Positions 17,479 through 25,953 of a DNA stretch of 64,000 nt are shown piece after piece. The notes below the pieces were generated by a model that saw nothing but the letters and a program-made list of their open reading frames with translations, had not been told where the DNA came from and did no database searches. Within the stretch, counting starts at the first letter, position 1. Each line of letters begins with the position of its first letter. The translations under genes were made by a program, and so were the position numbers. The DNA is from CADEED01 sp041395625. Its GTDB lineage: Bacteria > Pseudomonadota > Gammaproteobacteria > Steroidobacterales > Steroidobacteraceae. The stretch lies in contig JAWLAE010000003.1 of NCBI GenBank assembly GCA_041395625.1, forward strand, positions 372,001 through 436,000, in the 5' to 3' direction.

Positions 17479-19595
17479 AGGTACTTCCCCAACCAGTCCG
17501 TCACCTCGCGATAGAACACGCGGCTGTTCTCACCGCTCAATATCCAGTGGTTCTCATCCGGGAACACCACCAAGCGGCTCGGCACCTGCATGCGCTGCAA
17601 GGCAGTCCAGTACTCGAGCGTGTTGTTGAGTGGCACGCGGAAGTCCTGCTCGCCGACCGTCACGAGGACCGGCGTGCGGAACTGGCCCGCGAGCCGGATC
17701 GGGTTCTGCTCGCGCCAGACGGACCCCTGCTCCCACGGCGGCCCGCCATTGTTGATCTCGCGCGGATAGGCGACGTCACTCGTGCCCCATTGAGCCTCGA
17801 GATTCACCAGCCCCGCATGACTCAGCAGGCATCGATAGCGAGTCGTGGTGCCTTGCAGCCAGTTCGAGAGATGTCCGCCATAACTGGCACCCCCCGCACA
17901 CTGCCGCTGCTCGTCGATGAACGCGTAACGTTGCAGCGCCTCGTCCGCTGCCTGATTGATCTCGTCGGCCGGCGTCTTGAGCGGGTCGCCCTGGATGTTC
18001 TGAGCGAATTGCTCGCCGAAACCCACCGAGCCCGTGTAGTTAGTCAGCAGCAGCACGTAACCGGGAGCCGAGAGCAGGTGATAGTTCCACCGCAACACCC
18101 ATTGATCACTCCAGCTCGAGTGCGGTCCACCATGGATCAGGACGACGAGCGGGTATTTCTTCGCGGGATCGAACCCGGGTGGCCGCACGATCAGGTTGTG
18201 GATGCGCCGCTCTCGCGCACTCGTGAACCAGAAGTGTTCCACCGGCGGGAGATCCAGCGCAGCGACGCGCTCGCGGTTGAATTGTGTCAGCGGCACGACC
18301 GAGCCTTTTCGGGCGTCTACCACCACGACCTCGGCAGGCGACACGGCGCTCTCCCAATTGCCGTAGACGGCGAGTCGGGGCGCACGCTGGGGAATCGCGA
18401 TGTCATGGATGCTGCCCGTCCCGACGTCGAACAACTCACGCACGGCGCCACCATCGGCCGACACGACATACAGCTTCTGCAGGCCGACATCGTCCGCCGT
18501 GAAGAACACCTGCCTGGAATCAGGCGTGCTGGCATAGCTGTTGACCGAGCGATCGAGCGCACTGCTGATCGTGCGAAATGCCAACTCCGTGCCCCAGCGT
18601 GCGGCGGCCAGGCGAGTCGAGTTGTAAACGCTCGGCGTGCGTGGCTCGACACGCGCGAACAAGGTGCGGCCATCAGCGCTGAACCGCGGCGTTTCGAAGC
18701 TGTCGTTCCCCGTCGTCAACAAGCGTGGTTCACCGCCACCGAGGTTCTGGACATACAGGGCAGTGCGTCCGAACTCGTACGCTGCGGCGTTGCGGTTGGT
18801 AGTCGCCACGTACACGACTGACTGCCCATCGGGAGTGAAGACTGCGTCGAAGTCTTCACCGTCGTTCGTGCTCCGACCGGCAAAACCGGCCTGCGCCGGC
18901 AAGCTGAGCGAGGCAAATAAGTCGCGTGGTTCACCGACAGGCTCGCCTTCGGCATCGAGACTGAGTACGAAGAGATGCGCTCGACGTTCGTCGAGCCACT
19001 TGTCCCAATTGCGTATCGGAAAGCCGTCATAAATACGCGCATTCCATTTGCGCTCGGCGCGCTCCTTGTGCAAGCGCGCGTTGTCAGCTTCGGTCACGGC
19101 GCCCGGATAAGTCAGGCTTTGGAACACCAATACGCGGCCATCCGGCGAGAACAATGGATGCGAGGCGCCGGTCGTTAGTGATGTGATGCGGCGTGCCTCG
19201 CCGCCGCGGGCCAGATCGAGGCTGTAGATCTGCGGCGCATCGTCGCCATCACGCTGGCTACTGAATGCGAGCCGATGACTATCCTGACTCCAGACGACAC
19301 CGGCTTCGCCGCGTCGGGTGGAAGTGAGGCGACGCGCCGGCGTCCGGCCGTCGGTGGCGACCAGCCATAGATCGCTCATCTGCTTGCTCTGATCGTAGGC
19401 GGGATCCGTGACGGATACGACGATCCAGCGCCCGTCCGGGCTCGGCTGTGACGGGCCGACGCGCTTCATCAGCCACAGATCCTCGTGTGTGATGGTTCGC
19501 TTGCCGTCGGCGGCAGTCGCTGCGGTACTGCTTGCCAACAGCAGCACCGCCAGCGCAAGGCCAGCACTTATCGAGCGCAAAGAATCGATTTTCAT
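17472..19595 (-). CDS. Exported S9 family (prolyl oligopeptidase-like) peptidase
   Basis: From the ATG at 19595 the product is 707 residues with a Sec signal (…LALAVLLLASSTAATAA). An N-terminal beta-propeller of TolB/PD40-like blades ('SPDGRWIVVSVTDP', 'FSPDGRVLVFQS', 'FTPDGQSVVYVA') is followed by an alpha/beta-hydrolase domain. The nucleophile elbow is G-A-S-Y-G-G, the acid lies in 'VGEQDFRVP' and the histidine in 'FPDENHWI'. This is the dipeptidyl-peptidase/acylaminoacyl-peptidase type, acting in the periplasm on short peptides. The propeller probably filters substrates by size. Confidence 0.9.
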   Translation of the reverse strand: MKIDSLRSISAGLALAVLLLASSTAATAADGKRTITHEDLWLMKRVGPSQPSPDGRWIVVSVTDPAYDQSKQMSDLWLVATDGRTPARRLTSTRRGEAGVVWSQDSHRLAFSSQRDGDDAPQIYSLDLARGGEARRITSLTTGASHPLFSPDGRVLVFQSLTYPGAVTEADNARLHKERAERKWNARIYDGFPIRNWDKWLDERRAHLFVLSLDAEGEPVGEPRDLFASLSLPAQAGFAGRSTNDGEDFDAVFTPDGQSVVYVATTNRNAAAYEFGRTALYVQNLGGGEPRLLTTGNDSFETPRFSADGRTLFARVEPRTPSVYNSTRLAAARWGTELAFRTISSALDRSVNSYASTPDSRQVFFTADDVGLQKLYVVSADGGAVRELFDVGTGSIHDIAIPQRAPRLAVYGNWESAVSPAEVVVVDARKGSVVPLTQFNRERVAALDLPPVEHFWFTSARERRIHNLIVRPPGFDPAKKYPLVVLIHGGPHSSWSDQWVLRWNYHLLSAPGYVLLLTNYTGSVGFGEQFAQNIQGDPLKTPADEINQAADEALQRYAFIDEQRQCAGGASYGGHLSNWLQGTTTRYRCLLSHAGLVNLEAQWGTSDVAYPREINNGGPPWEQGSVWREQNPIRLAGQFRTPVLVTVGEQDFRVPLNNTLEYWTALQRMQVPSRLVVFPDENHWILSGENSRVFYREVTDWLGKYLQ

Positions 19596-19674
19596 GCATG
19601 CAAAGGTAGCGCACCCGGTGCGCACTGGCTACCACCACGCGGTCCGGCAGCGGCAGCGGCGCTTGGTAAGCGCT

Positions 19675-20757
19675 ATGATGCGGATCGCCATGAAGACCGC
19701 AAGCAAAGTATCGACCGTCTTGCTGGGCGCGGTCACGATCGGCGTCGTTGTGCTGGTCGCGGACTTCCTGCGGCACGGCGGACAATTTCGTCCACTCGCG
19801 CCGGCAACGGCGAGCGACTGCCGCACCATTGAGCTCGCTGCGAGCACCGAAGATATACAGATAGACAAGGCGCGCAAGCTGGCGCTTCTGTCCTATCTCG
19901 ATCGCCGTGCTCGCATGAGCGATCCGAGTATCACTGGTACGATCATGTTGCTCGACCTGAACTCGGCCGAACCCCGGCCACGCGCGGCACTGAGCTTCGA
20001 TCCGCCGGACTTCCGGCCGCACGGCTTGAGCCTCTACCAGCCACCGGACGCCCCCGCGCGGCTGTTTGCCATCAGTCACGCCGCCGCCGACGAGCACCGT
20101 GTGGAGCTGTTCGAACAGACGCCCTCCGGCAGCTACTCACCGCTTACGACGATCGAGGATCCGCTGTTCAGCCACCCCAACGCAATTGCTGCGCTCGGCC
20201 CGCGGCAGTTCTATGTCGCTAACGACTCGGGCGCGCGTAACTGGTTCGAGCGTGCACAGGAACTGCTGTTTCGCCGCGGCCTCTCGACGATAGTCTATTT
20301 CACCGGCGACAGCGCGCGCGTCGTCGACGCGCGCTTGCGCTCGGTAGCTGGCATCGCCTTGTCCGCGGATCTGACGCGACTCTATGCTGCGGAAACCATG
20401 GCCAATGCGCTGCGTATTTACGAACGCGACCTCGCGACCGGTGCGATCGAGCTGTTGGAAAGCGTGTCACTCGATGGCGCACCAGACAATCTGAACGTCG
20501 CCGCCGACGGCTCCGTCTGGATCGCGGTGCACGCACGCAGCTTGGCGCTGCTGCGGCATTTCATGAATGCAGACAATCCTGCGCCAACCGTCGTCTTGCG
20601 GTACGACCCCGCGGCCGCCGAGGGCGAACGAGTGTCTACCGTCTATGTCGATCATGGCGCGGCCATCTCGGCGGGTAGCGTCGCCGCTGCCTACGACGAT
20701 CACTTCGCGATCGGCTCGATCACCGATCACAAGGTGTTGCTGTGCGCGCGGCGATGA
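19675..20757 (+). CDS. Paraoxonase/arylesterase (PON) homologue, membrane-anchored
   Basis: The best start is one of the ATGs at 19675, 19678 or 19690; each leaves an uncleaved-looking N-terminal helix (STVLLGAVTIGVVVLVADFL). The rest is a six-bladed propeller resembling serum paraoxonases. 'FSHPNAIAALGPRQFYVAND' matches the H-P-N-x-I ... F-Y-x-x-N-D block that holds calcium ligands in PON1. Later 'APDNLNVAADGSVWIAVH' and the C-terminal 'GSVAAAYDDHFAIGSITDHK' also align. PONs hydrolyse lactones, including acyl-homoserine lactones, and aryl esters; a lactonase role here is inference. The gene is divergent from the S9 peptidase and overlaps the next gene by ATGA. Confidence 0.75.
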   Translation: MMRIAMKTASKVSTVLLGAVTIGVVVLVADFLRHGGQFRPLAPATASDCRTIELAASTEDIQIDKARKLALLSYLDRRARMSDPSITGTIMLLDLNSAEPRPRAALSFDPPDFRPHGLSLYQPPDAPARLFAISHAAADEHRVELFEQTPSGSYSPLTTIEDPLFSHPNAIAALGPRQFYVANDSGARNWFERAQELLFRRGLSTIVYFTGDSARVVDARLRSVAGIALSADLTRLYAAETMANALRIYERDLATGAIELLESVSLDGAPDNLNVAADGSVWIAVHARSLALLRHFMNADNPAPTVVLRYDPAAAEGERVSTVYVDHGAAISAGSVAAAYDDHFAIGSITDHKVLLCARR

Positions 20758-21119
20758 GTCGCCGCCCGCGCGGCACGCGCCCACTGGCCATGGCTATCGG
20801 TGCTGCAATCTCCCTGCTCGGTGCGCTGGCACTGCTGGCACGCTATGACTGGGGCCGAGCGACGGCGCCGGACGTAGATCCCGGTGCCGCCTGGGCGTTC
20901 GTACAGTTTCTGGCAGGCGCATGGTCCGGTGTGTTGGGCGTGGGCAATCCGTTGGTGCACGGCCTGGTAGCGGGCGTGCCGGCGCTGGCGATCGGTTTAC
21001 TGTGGGGTACGTCGCTGCCGGCGCAGTTCGACATTCTGGCCTATTTCGCCGCACCGGGCGCCGCCGTGCTAGCCGCTGCCGTCATGCGTTACAGTGTGCG
21101 GCGCAACTTGAGTGGCTGA
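20754..21119 (+). CDS. Hypothetical membrane protein
   Basis: About 121 residues from the ATG at 20754, which overlaps the PON homologue's stop codon (ATGA), indicating coupled translation. It has three or four hydrophobic segments (residues about 12-30, 45-60, 66-82 and 92-110) and no motif I recognise. A role with the lactonase-like neighbour is possible but unsupported. Confidence 0.6.
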   Translation: MSRRPRGTRPLAMAIGAAISLLGALALLARYDWGRATAPDVDPGAAWAFVQFLAGAWSGVLGVGNPLVHGLVAGVPALAIGLLWGTSLPAQFDILAYFAAPGAAVLAAAVMRYSVRRNLSG

Positions 21120-21158
21120 CAGCCAGAGTCTGAAACAATAATCACTGGAGTCTCGACG

Positions 21159-22763
21159 ATGCCATACGAACCCAGAATTTCGCGCCGTCACTTCGTTGCA
21201 GGCTCAGCGGCCATTGCAGCCGCCGCCACGCTGCCGCGCGTGGCCTATACGCAAGCTGCGGCGCCGGTCGACGTGATCGTGATCGGCGCGGGGCTTGCCG
21301 GCCTCGAGACTGCCTTGACGCTCGAGGAGAACGGTCAACGAGTGCTGCTGCTCGAGGGTAACAACCGGATCGGCGGTCGTGTGTACACCATGTACGATGT
21401 TCCGGGACACCCGGAGGCCGGCGGCAATACGATCGCAGCGGCGTACGGACGCATGATCGCTGCGGGCAACAAATATGACGTCGAGACGGTCAACCTCGCA
21501 CCACGCTACATGTCACGGGCCGGCCAAGAGCTGTTCATCGATGGTGCACACATCGCGCTCAAGGATTGGCCGAATCACGCGCGCAACCCCTTCAGCGGCG
21601 AGCAACGGACGCTGGCACCCTGGGCGTGGGCCGATCACTATTTCAAGAACAACTTTCCGTTCAAGGAACTCGAGCAATGGTATGACCCGAAATTCGCCGA
21701 GTTCGATATCTCGATTCACGACTTCCTCGCCAATCTGGGCGCCAGCGAGGCAGCGATTCGCCTCGGCTTCGATACCAACATTGCCTACGGCACGACGTCG
21801 CGGGATGTGTCGCTGTTGATGCAGGCTTTCGCCGACCACTGGCAGCAAGTCAATCGTAGCGCGCTCGGGGCATTCTCGCGCAGCGGCAGCGCTGCGGCGA
21901 CTGGCGCTACCAAGCCAGCCAGCGTGCCAACTCCAGCCGCTGCGCCTGCCGGTCCGTCTGGCCCGGTCACGCCTGGCTCGGCGCCGGCAGGCAACAGAGG
22001 GGCCGCGCCGCCGCCAGGAGTGTTCATCGGCGCGTTCAAGGGCGGCAATCAGAACCTGCCGCTGGCGATGGCGAAGCGACTCAAGGGCGATCTGATGATG
22101 GGCAAGGTAGTCGCCGCGATCGACGTCGACGATCGTGGCGCAACCGTGAAGTGTCGCGACGGCTCGAGCTATCGCGCGAAGGCGGTTGTTAGCTCGGTTC
22201 CTTATTCTGTACTGCGGCACGTTGCCATCAGCCCCGCACCACCGGCGGTGCAGAACGCGGCGATCAACACACTCAACTATATTCCGATCACTCAGTTTCA
22301 TGTCGTGCCGAAGAAAGCCTATTGGCAGGATGACGGCCTGCATCCCAGCATGTGGACCGACAGCGTGCTGGGCATAGTGCTCGCGCAGCGCTTTGGCGCG
22401 AGCGATGACGAGGTCACGAGCCTGACCACCTGGTCGCGCGGCCTGGCAGCGCAGTACGTAGATCGACTCGGCATCGAAAGTGGCAAACGACTCGTCATCG
22501 CGGAGCTGGAGAAGATGCGACCGGCCGCGAAGGGCAAGCTCGAAGTGGCCGCAGTACATTCCTGGGCGATGGACCCGTTTGCAGCCGGCGACTGGGCCAT
22601 CTACGGGCCAGGTCAGGTAACACGTTTCGCCAATGAGATGTCCAAGCCGCACCAACGCCTGTACTTCTGTGGTGAGCACACGGCGCTGGGATCGCGCGGC
22701 ATGGAAGGCGCGCTGGAGTCGGCCGAGCGCGTCTCGCTGGAAGTGCTGGGCGCCGTGGCCTGA
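21159..22763 (+). CDS. Exported flavin-containing amine oxidase (FAD-dependent)
   Basis: 534 residues with a Tat-type signal (I-S-R-R-H-F-V-A-G-S). The Rossmann FAD motif is V-I-G-A-G-L-A-G-L-E with the following 'LLLEGNNRIGGRVYT', and the C-terminal FAD/substrate block 'LYFCGEHTALGSRGMEGALE' is that of the monoamine oxidase/polyamine oxidase family. An unusual Ala/Pro/Gly-rich low-complexity insert of roughly 40 residues (about 246-285) interrupts the middle of the protein. It oxidises an amine to imine plus H2O2 or reduced acceptor; the substrate is unknown. Confidence 0.87.
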   Translation: MPYEPRISRRHFVAGSAAIAAAATLPRVAYTQAAAPVDVIVIGAGLAGLETALTLEENGQRVLLLEGNNRIGGRVYTMYDVPGHPEAGGNTIAAAYGRMIAAGNKYDVETVNLAPRYMSRAGQELFIDGAHIALKDWPNHARNPFSGEQRTLAPWAWADHYFKNNFPFKELEQWYDPKFAEFDISIHDFLANLGASEAAIRLGFDTNIAYGTTSRDVSLLMQAFADHWQQVNRSALGAFSRSGSAAATGATKPASVPTPAAAPAGPSGPVTPGSAPAGNRGAAPPPGVFIGAFKGGNQNLPLAMAKRLKGDLMMGKVVAAIDVDDRGATVKCRDGSSYRAKAVVSSVPYSVLRHVAISPAPPAVQNAAINTLNYIPITQFHVVPKKAYWQDDGLHPSMWTDSVLGIVLAQRFGASDDEVTSLTTWSRGLAAQYVDRLGIESGKRLVIAELEKMRPAAKGKLEVAAVHSWAMDPFAAGDWAIYGPGQVTRFANEMSKPHQRLYFCGEHTALGSRGMEGALESAERVSLEVLGAVA

Positions 22764-22787
22764 GGGCGTCGGGCCGCGAGCGGGCTG

Positions 22788-23834
22788 CTAGATGCGCGCG
22801 CGCCGGCTGGTGAATTCCGCCCAGGCGGAGTTCGGCGTGAACACGTTCGCCAGCATCCTCGGATCGCGGTTGCGGCGGTACTCGTCGAACGCTGCGGTGA
22901 GCATCTGCTCGTCAGTGCCTTCCGGCACCCGCCCAAACGCGGTGCGCAGATCTTCGACATCGACGACGTAGTCCTCGTCGGCGATCGCGTACTGCTCGCG
23001 CGTCATCAAGGTCAACCCCGCGGCATCGAGCGCCGCCAGCGCTGCTTTCACCGCAAACGCCGGTGTCGGGATCACGATCGAACGCGAGCCAGCGTGCCGG
23101 ATCAGTCCTCGCAACAGCTCCCGCACACTGGGCGCTCCCACCGAGCCAAGATTCCATTCGCCGTCGGGGCAGCCGAGCTCGGCCGCCTGGACGGCGAACG
23201 ATGCACAGTCGAACACAGAGACGAACTGATAGCGATTGCTGCCGGAGCCGATCGTCGGCACCGGCAGGTTGTTTTCGATCAACCTGAACAGATTGCGCAG
23301 CAGGCCGAGCCGCCCGGGGCCCATCACCATCCGCGGGCGAAACAGCGAAATGTGCATGCCACGCGCGCGCCAGCTGCGGCATAGATCCTCACAGGCCTTC
23401 TTCGACTTGCCATAGGCGTCGATCGGATTGCGCGGATGATTGGTGCGGATCGGCGGCGGCGTGGTACTCGGGCCGTACACCATGTCGGTGGAGAACTGCA
23501 CCAGGTGACTAGCGCCCGTCGCATGCATGTGAGCGAGAATATGGCGCGTCCCATCTACATGCACCGGGAAGAATGCGTCGTAGCGTTCAGACTTCTTTAC
23601 CGGCGGCATCAGCAGACGCGCCGCCATGTTGTAGACGACGTCGTCCGCCGCGATCGGCACGCGCGCAACGGCCACCGGATCCCGCACGTCGGTCTGCTGG
23701 AAGCTGGCGAAACGGTACACCGGCAGATCGCTGCGCAGACGATCGCAGATGAGCACTTCCTCGCCGCGCGCCAACAGGTCGCGAGCAATGTATCGTCCAA
23801 CGAAGCCGTCGCCGCCGAAGATGATGTGCTTCAT
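22788..23834 (-). CDS. NAD-dependent sugar epimerase/dehydratase (extended SDR)
   Basis: From the ATG at 23834, which overlaps the stop of the upstream gene (ATGA), the protein has 348 residues. The N-terminus MKHIIFGGDGFVGRYIAR is a G-x-x-G-x-x-G NAD-binding turn, and the catalytic pair appears in 'DAYGKSKKACEDL' (Y-x-x-x-K). 'FSTDMVYGPS' supplies the serine region. It resembles nucleotide-sugar epimerases; the sugar is unknown. Co-transcription with an EmrE-like membrane protein and its position back-to-back with the lipid-arabinose operon suggest a step in glycolipid or glycan synthesis. Confidence 0.85.
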   Translation of the reverse strand: MKHIIFGGDGFVGRYIARDLLARGEEVLICDRLRSDLPVYRFASFQQTDVRDPVAVARVPIAADDVVYNMAARLLMPPVKKSERYDAFFPVHVDGTRHILAHMHATGASHLVQFSTDMVYGPSTTPPPIRTNHPRNPIDAYGKSKKACEDLCRSWRARGMHISLFRPRMVMGPGRLGLLRNLFRLIENNLPVPTIGSGSNRYQFVSVFDCASFAVQAAELGCPDGEWNLGSVGAPSVRELLRGLIRHAGSRSIVIPTPAFAVKAALAALDAAGLTLMTREQYAIADEDYVVDVEDLRTAFGRVPEGTDEQMLTAAFDEYRRNRDPRMLANVFTPNSAWAEFTSRRARI

Positions 23835-24217
23835 CGCGCGGGCTCTGCACCAGCCAGCGCGATGAAGCACACCCCCAGAATGATGCAGGCAGTTCCCGCG
23901 AAGTGATACGTATTCAGGCGTTCACCGAAGGCATACCAGCTTATCGCCAGCACGACGACGTACGACACAGAAATGAATGGGAATGCGAAACTGAGCGGCA
24001 CTCGTGACAGCACGTACAGATGGCCCGCCATCGAGATCACCATCAGCAGCAACCCACCGACGACATACGGATCGAACACGATGCGCAGCACGGTCGCGCT
24101 GGCGGTTTGCTGCGTAAGCCGGAACGCGCCAATGCCGGCCATACCGGCCTTCAACAACGCCTGCGACAGCGCGTTGGAGATCACGACGGCGAGGATCAAG
24201 GGGATATAGCGTTGCAT
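23831..24217 (-). CDS. EmrE/ArnE-like small multidrug-resistance family membrane protein
   Basis: 128 residues with four transmembrane helices, as in SMR/EamA half-size proteins. 'SNALSQALLKAGM' in helix 1 and 'FISVSYVVVLAISWYAFGERLN' in helix 3 match the ArnE/ArnF-like branch, whose members flip undecaprenyl-phosphate-linked amino-arabinose. The Glu of EmrE helix 1 is absent. A flippase for a polyprenyl-phosphate sugar is an attractive role given the divergent operon; that is inference. It is the first gene of a two-gene unit with the epimerase. Confidence 0.7.
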   Translation of the reverse strand: MQRYIPLILAVVISNALSQALLKAGMAGIGAFRLTQQTASATVLRIVFDPYVVGGLLLMVISMAGHLYVLSRVPLSFAFPFISVSYVVVLAISWYAFGERLNTYHFAGTACIILGVCFIALAGAEPAR

Positions 24218-24426
24218 TCCATTCGCTTATGCCAGCCAATACCTGGGCCGCGGTCCCGGCAGCCTGATCGGGCTTGAACCCCTGCAGACTACCCACCTGA
24301 CGCCCGACTCACCAGTAGGCTGCCCGGCGATGTCAAAAATTTGCGAAGTGGATCAAGGTCCCGGCACCCCGCGGGGCAGGCGATGTGCGACGCTAGCGCC
24401 CTCGAGCCGGGCGCGTCACCCCAGGG

Positions 24427-25944
24427 ATGATGCCGGGACAGCAGCGGACGCCACGATTGAGCAGCGATTTTGCCCTTGAAGAGCCCCTGACCGAATCTGC
24501 GGCAACTGCCATGGTGCCGCCGCTGGTCGTCGACATGGACGGCACTTTTCTACGTACGGACATGAGCTACGCCAGTCTGCTGGCGTTGGCGGCGCACTCG
24601 CCGGGCGACCTCGTCAAGCTACCAGGCTGGATCCTGCAGCCGCGCAACGTGTGCCGCGCCAATATGGCGGACGTGGCGTTGCCCGCAGTCGATACCCTGC
24701 CGATAGCGCCCGAGTGCGTGGCTCTGATCGAGCAGCGCAAGTCGGCCGGCGCACGTGTCGTGCTGGTTTCGGCGGCTGACCACCGGATCGTTGACGCCGT
24801 TGCCCGACAGACGGGCCTGTTCGATGCGTGGCACGGGTCGGATCGCAATCTCGATCTCTCTGGTACTAACAAGGCCGAGTTGCTGATACGTCTCTACGGC
24901 GTGCAAGGCTTCGACTACATCGGCGACAGTCGTACCGATCTCGCCGCCTGGCGCGGCGCGCGACAAGCCTACACCCTTGGGGCATCGCCCCACCTGCAGC
25001 AAAGCGCAACGCAAGTCAACGCAGGCGTCACGCACATCGCGCCGCAAGCCGGCGGAATCGCGGCCTGGTTGACGCCTTTGTGGCGCGCGCTGCGTCCGCA
25101 TCAGTGGGTCAAGAACCTGCTCATCTTCACGTCGTTGTTAGCGGGTCATTCTTTCACGACGGCGCACGTCACCGCGGCACTGATGGCATTCCTGACGTTC
25201 TGTCTGGCCGCTTCCAGCGCCTACCTCGTCAACGATCTGTTCGATCTGGAGGCCGACCGCGCGCACCCGCGCAAGCGCCATCGCCCGCTGGCGTCCGGCG
25301 CCTTGTCACTGCGGCGCGGTGGTTTCGCGGCCTTTGCATTGGCAGCGAGTGCCGGACTGTTGGCCCTCGCGATGTTGCCTTACACGTTCGTATTGATGCT
25401 CACGCTCTACTTCGTGACGACGCTCTGCTATTCACTGTGGCTCAAGAAAAAGGTATTTCTCGATATCTTCGTGCTGGCCGGCCTCTATACGATCCGGATC
25501 ATCGCGGGTGCTGAGGCCATCGATATCAGCATCTCGCCCTGGCTGCTGGCCTTCTCGATGTTCTTCTTTCTCTCGCTCGCAGTGGTCAAACGACTGGTCG
25601 AGTTGCAGACAGTCATCAAAGCCAATCCCGGGGGTCTCGGCAAGCGGGACTACTGGCTGGAGGATCTGGGGATGATACAGGCGCTGGGCGCCGCGTCCGG
25701 ATACCTTTCGGTGCTCGTGCTGGCCTTGTATTTCAACAGCACCGAGGCACTCGCGCTGTATCGCTCGCCGCAGATCCTCTGGGGTATCTGTCCGCTGCTG
25801 CTGTTTTGGATCAGCCGCATGCTCATTCTCGCCAATCGCGGCAAAGTCCACGACGATCCGATCGTGCACACGGCACGCGATCGCGTCAGCTACCTGGTCG
25901 GTACTGCCATCGCAGCCGTGATCGCGGCGAGCGTCCTGCTCTGA
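24427..25944 (+). CDS. HAD phosphatase fused to UbiA-family phosphoribosyltransferase (decaprenyl-phosphate phosphoribosyltransferase-like)
   Basis: 505 residues in two parts. Residues about 30-195 are a HAD hydrolase: motif I D36-M-D-G-T, motif II serine in 'VVLVSAAD', and 'GDSRTD' as motif III. Residues about 215-505 are a polytopic UbiA domain with N269-D-x-x-D-x-x-x-D followed by 'RKRHRPLASG', the form found in Rv3806c, which joins PRPP to decaprenyl phosphate. In mycobacteria a separate phosphatase then removes the 5-phosphate; the fused HAD domain could do this here. The start may instead be the ATG at 24511. The next two genes encode DprE1 and DprE2 homologues, which supports this assignment over ubiquinone or heme prenylation. 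Confidence 0.82.
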   Translation: MMPGQQRTPRLSSDFALEEPLTESAATAMVPPLVVDMDGTFLRTDMSYASLLALAAHSPGDLVKLPGWILQPRNVCRANMADVALPAVDTLPIAPECVALIEQRKSAGARVVLVSAADHRIVDAVARQTGLFDAWHGSDRNLDLSGTNKAELLIRLYGVQGFDYIGDSRTDLAAWRGARQAYTLGASPHLQQSATQVNAGVTHIAPQAGGIAAWLTPLWRALRPHQWVKNLLIFTSLLAGHSFTTAHVTAALMAFLTFCLAASSAYLVNDLFDLEADRAHPRKRHRPLASGALSLRRGGFAAFALAASAGLLALAMLPYTFVLMLTLYFVTTLCYSLWLKKKVFLDIFVLAGLYTIRIIAGAEAIDISISPWLLAFSMFFFLSLAVVKRLVELQTVIKANPGGLGKRDYWLEDLGMIQALGAASGYLSVLVLALYFNSTEALALYRSPQILWGICPLLLFWISRMLILANRGKVHDDPIVHTARDRVSYLVGTAIAAVIAASVLL

Positions 25945-25953
25945 CAGCACGGC

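Noticed and set aside
21513..22679. 388-codon minus-strand frame opposite the amine oxidase
   Set aside because: Antisense shadow with no recognisable domain.
24331..24336. Minus-strand TTGACA upstream of the EmrE-like gene as a promoter
   Set aside because: No acceptable -10 at 16-18 bp.
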